Shown piece after piece: positions 5,937 to 6,917 of a stretch of DNA of 6,917 nt; position 1 is the stretch's first letter, and every line of letters begins with the position of its first letter. A program made the translations under genes and the position numbers. The stretch comes from JAZLDV01 sp045614925 (GTDB taxonomy: Bacteria > Bacillota_I > Bacilli_A > Erysipelotrichales > Coprobacillaceae): positions 1 through 6,917 of the forward strand of contig JAZLDV010000090.1 of assembly GCA_045614925.1 (NCBI GenBank). The letters are read 5' to 3'. A model generated the notes under the pieces. The model worked only from the letters and a program-made list of their open reading frames with translations. It did no database searches and was not told the origin of the DNA.

Positions 5937-6715
5937 CGAACTGTAATCCTTCTTTCTATAACAGTCTCATTACCAGTACGATCTTTTACACTATAAATAA
6001 CAATATATTCACCGACAATACCATTATCAACATCACCACGAACATTTAATCTTTCAGTAATATCTCCTTCAACATCATCAATGACTCTTACACCTTTTAA
6101 AAGATCTATTTCATCATATTGTTTTATGACTATATCTTGAACACCATATATAATAGGAGGAACCTTATTATCCTGAACAACAACTTTCACCCTTAAGATA
6201 GCCGAACTGTTGCCATAATAGTCCTCTACTACGATTCTTTCCACAAAAGACCCTAATTTCATATAATTTTTACTTTTTGTCTTTTCTCCTGTTTCCTGAT
6301 CATAAAAATAAACAGATGTTGCAGATTTATCATCTATAGTATCAATCAGATCTTTCGCTACAATTTCATCACCTATCTTAATCTTCACTTCAACATTTTT
6401 TAAAGTCGCTTTAGGTTTAATTGTATCTTCTACACAAACTTTAAAATGAAGTATTTCATTATAATATGTAGCACTTGCATCATATTCACCAACTTCATTC
6501 TTTACCATAGATAAATCCAGTAAAACATTATCAGCAATACTATCATTTGCATTAATATAATACTTAACATCTACTGGAATCTCTTCTCCATATTGAAAGA
6601 CAAAAACTTCTCTTTTTAATTTTACAGGTGAAATAGATAAAGATAGCCATATAAAAAATATGTCAACTAAAACAAAAAACATAAGTGTGCAATAAATTAT
6701 TTTGTTCTTCATCAT
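5933..6715 (-). CDS. Membrane-anchored protein with Ig-like (DUF5011-type) modules
   Basis: 260 residues. A short basic N-terminus (MMKNK) is followed by one hydrophobic segment (about 6-28) without a clear signal peptidase or lipobox site. This suggests an N-terminal anchor with the rest outside the cell. The remainder is beta-rich and seems to hold three related modules: about 36-98, 99-184 and 185-260. Module boundaries carry VEDTIKPKA and VQDNKVPPI, and each module has a GEY/GSF-type turn (VGEYDASATY, LGSFVERIVV, VGEYIVIYSV). The last module is the clearest, with DDVEGDIT (213-220), GDVDNGIVGEY and VKDRTGNET, the pattern of DUF5011/bacterial Ig-like domains in surface proteins. No sortase motif or enzymatic domain is seen. 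A role in cell-surface structure or binding is inferred only. Two adjacent ATGs (6713-6715, 6710-6712) are possible starts; the G-rich GGGGGTGGG upstream fits the second slightly better. Confidence 0.75.
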   Translation of the reverse strand: MMKNKIIYCTLMFFVLVDIFFIWLSLSISPVKLKREVFVFQYGEEIPVDVKYYINANDSIADNVLLDLSMVKNEVGEYDASATYYNEILHFKVCVEDTIKPKATLKNVEVKIKIGDEIVAKDLIDTIDDKSATSVYFYDQETGEKTKSKNYMKLGSFVERIVVEDYYGNSSAILRVKVVVQDNKVPPIIYGVQDIVIKQYDEIDLLKGVRVIDDVEGDITERLNVRGDVDNGIVGEYIVIYSVKDRTGNETVIERRITVR

Positions 6716-6729
6716 CCCACCCCCACTTC

Positions 6730-6758
6730 ATTATACTTCAAAAAACAAAAAAAACAAC
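6730..6758 (-). promoter_or_regulatory. Possible promoter of the Ig-like/DUF188 unit
   Basis: A perfect TATAAT (minus strand, 6730-6735) lies behind the tRNA terminator. The best -35 candidates are GTTGTT (17-nt spacing) or TTGTTT (16-nt), which overlap the terminator's 3' arm and U-tract. Transcription would start near 6723, only about 8 nt before the first ATG, giving an almost leaderless mRNA. The -10 is clear; the rest is weak. Confidence 0.4.
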
Positions 6759-6771
6759 CATAATGGTTGTT
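6741..6771 (-). terminator. Intrinsic terminator of the tRNA-Asn/tRNA-Glu transcript
   Basis: On the minus strand AACAACC, loop ATTAT, GGTTGTT (6753-6771) is followed by TTTTTTGTTTTTT. It begins 9 nt after the CCA end of tRNA-Glu. It separates the tRNA genes from the membrane-protein gene. Confidence 0.92.
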
Positions 6772-6780
6772 AATTACAAA

Positions 6781-6856
6781 TGGTGACCTGTACGGGATTC
6801 GAACCCGTGAATGCATGCGTGAAAGGCATGTGAGTTAACCGTTTCTCCAACAGGCC
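6781..6856 (-). tRNA. tRNA-Glu (anticodon TTC)
   Basis: A 76-nt gene with encoded CCA (6781-6783). The acceptor strands GGCCTGT and ACAGGTC pair with one G·T at position 2-71, and the discriminator base is A. The anticodon stem CATGC/GCATG encloses CTTTCAC, giving TTC (plus-strand 6821-6823). The T-arm is ACGGG-TTCGAAT-CCCGT. It lies 3 nt downstream of tRNA-Asn in the same transcript. Confidence 0.98.
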
Positions 6857-6859
6857 AGA

Positions 6860-6917
6860 TGGCGCTTGAAGTAGGACTCGAACCTACGACCGATCGGTTA
6901 ACAGCCGATTGCTCTAC
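6860..6917 (-). tRNA. tRNA-Asn (anticodon GTT), 5' end outside the window
   Basis: 58 nt are visible, from the D-arm (GTAGAGC) to the encoded CCA (6860-6862). The anticodon stem ATCGG/CCGAT encloses CTGTTAA, giving GTT (plus-strand 6900-6902). The T-arm is GTAGG-TTCGAGT-CCTAC and the discriminator base is G. The missing part is about 17 nt: the 5' acceptor strand and the start of the D-arm. Further tRNA genes may lie upstream of the window. Confidence 0.96.

Noticed and set aside
1..6917. Mobile element, attachment site or CRISPR array, which tRNA and rRNA neighbourhoods can harbour
   Set aside because: No integrase, transposase, spaced direct repeats or duplicated tRNA end was seen.

Overview
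The window looks like chromosome from an AT-rich, low-GC Firmicute. The clues are strong AAGGAGG-type Shine-Dalgarno sequences, tRNA genes that encode their CCA ends, simple hairpin-plus-U-tract terminators, a Bacillota-style rRNA leader, and a DUF4250 gene. An Erysipelotrichia or Clostridia-like gut bacterium is my guess; nothing here fixes the genus. I saw no mobile element, CRISPR array or phage gene. Every gene I can support lies on the minus strand, so transcription runs from right to left.

Right to left: a tRNA-Asn(GTT, 5' end outside the window) and a tRNA-Glu(TTC) are separated by 3 nt and closed by a terminator (6741-6771). Next is a two-gene unit: a membrane-anchored protein with Ig-like (DUF5011-type) modules, overlapping by ATGA with a DUF188/YaiI-YqxD family gene. 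That unit ends in a terminator built into the last codons of the DUF188 gene (5484-5510). A second unit follows: an SDR oxidoreductase, a YidA-like HAD phosphatase and a 56-residue DUF4250 gene coupled to the HAD gene through TAATG. I see no terminator after the SDR or DUF4250 gene, so this unit may read on toward carB.

The large gene is carB, the carbamoyl-phosphate synthase large subunit (1072 aa from the supported start, 250-3468). carA is not next to it. Its leader (about 3660-3469) is the most interesting part of the window. It holds a -10 box, a GNRA-capped hairpin, a short ORF of 28 codons with a near-perfect ribosome binding site, a GC-centred palindrome followed by a U-rich tract, and an intrinsic terminator whose first base touches the stop codon of the short ORF. 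The terminator ends just before the carB Shine-Dalgarno. This layout resembles the UTP-sensing, translation-coupled attenuator of enterobacterial pyrBI. I see no recognisable PyrR-binding loop. The mechanism is inferred, but the elements are directly readable.

carB ends in a strong terminator (207-241). An AT-rich stretch then leads into a strong promoter (TTTACA-17-TATTAT) and a boxA-like leader that runs off the left edge, most likely the start of an rRNA operon.
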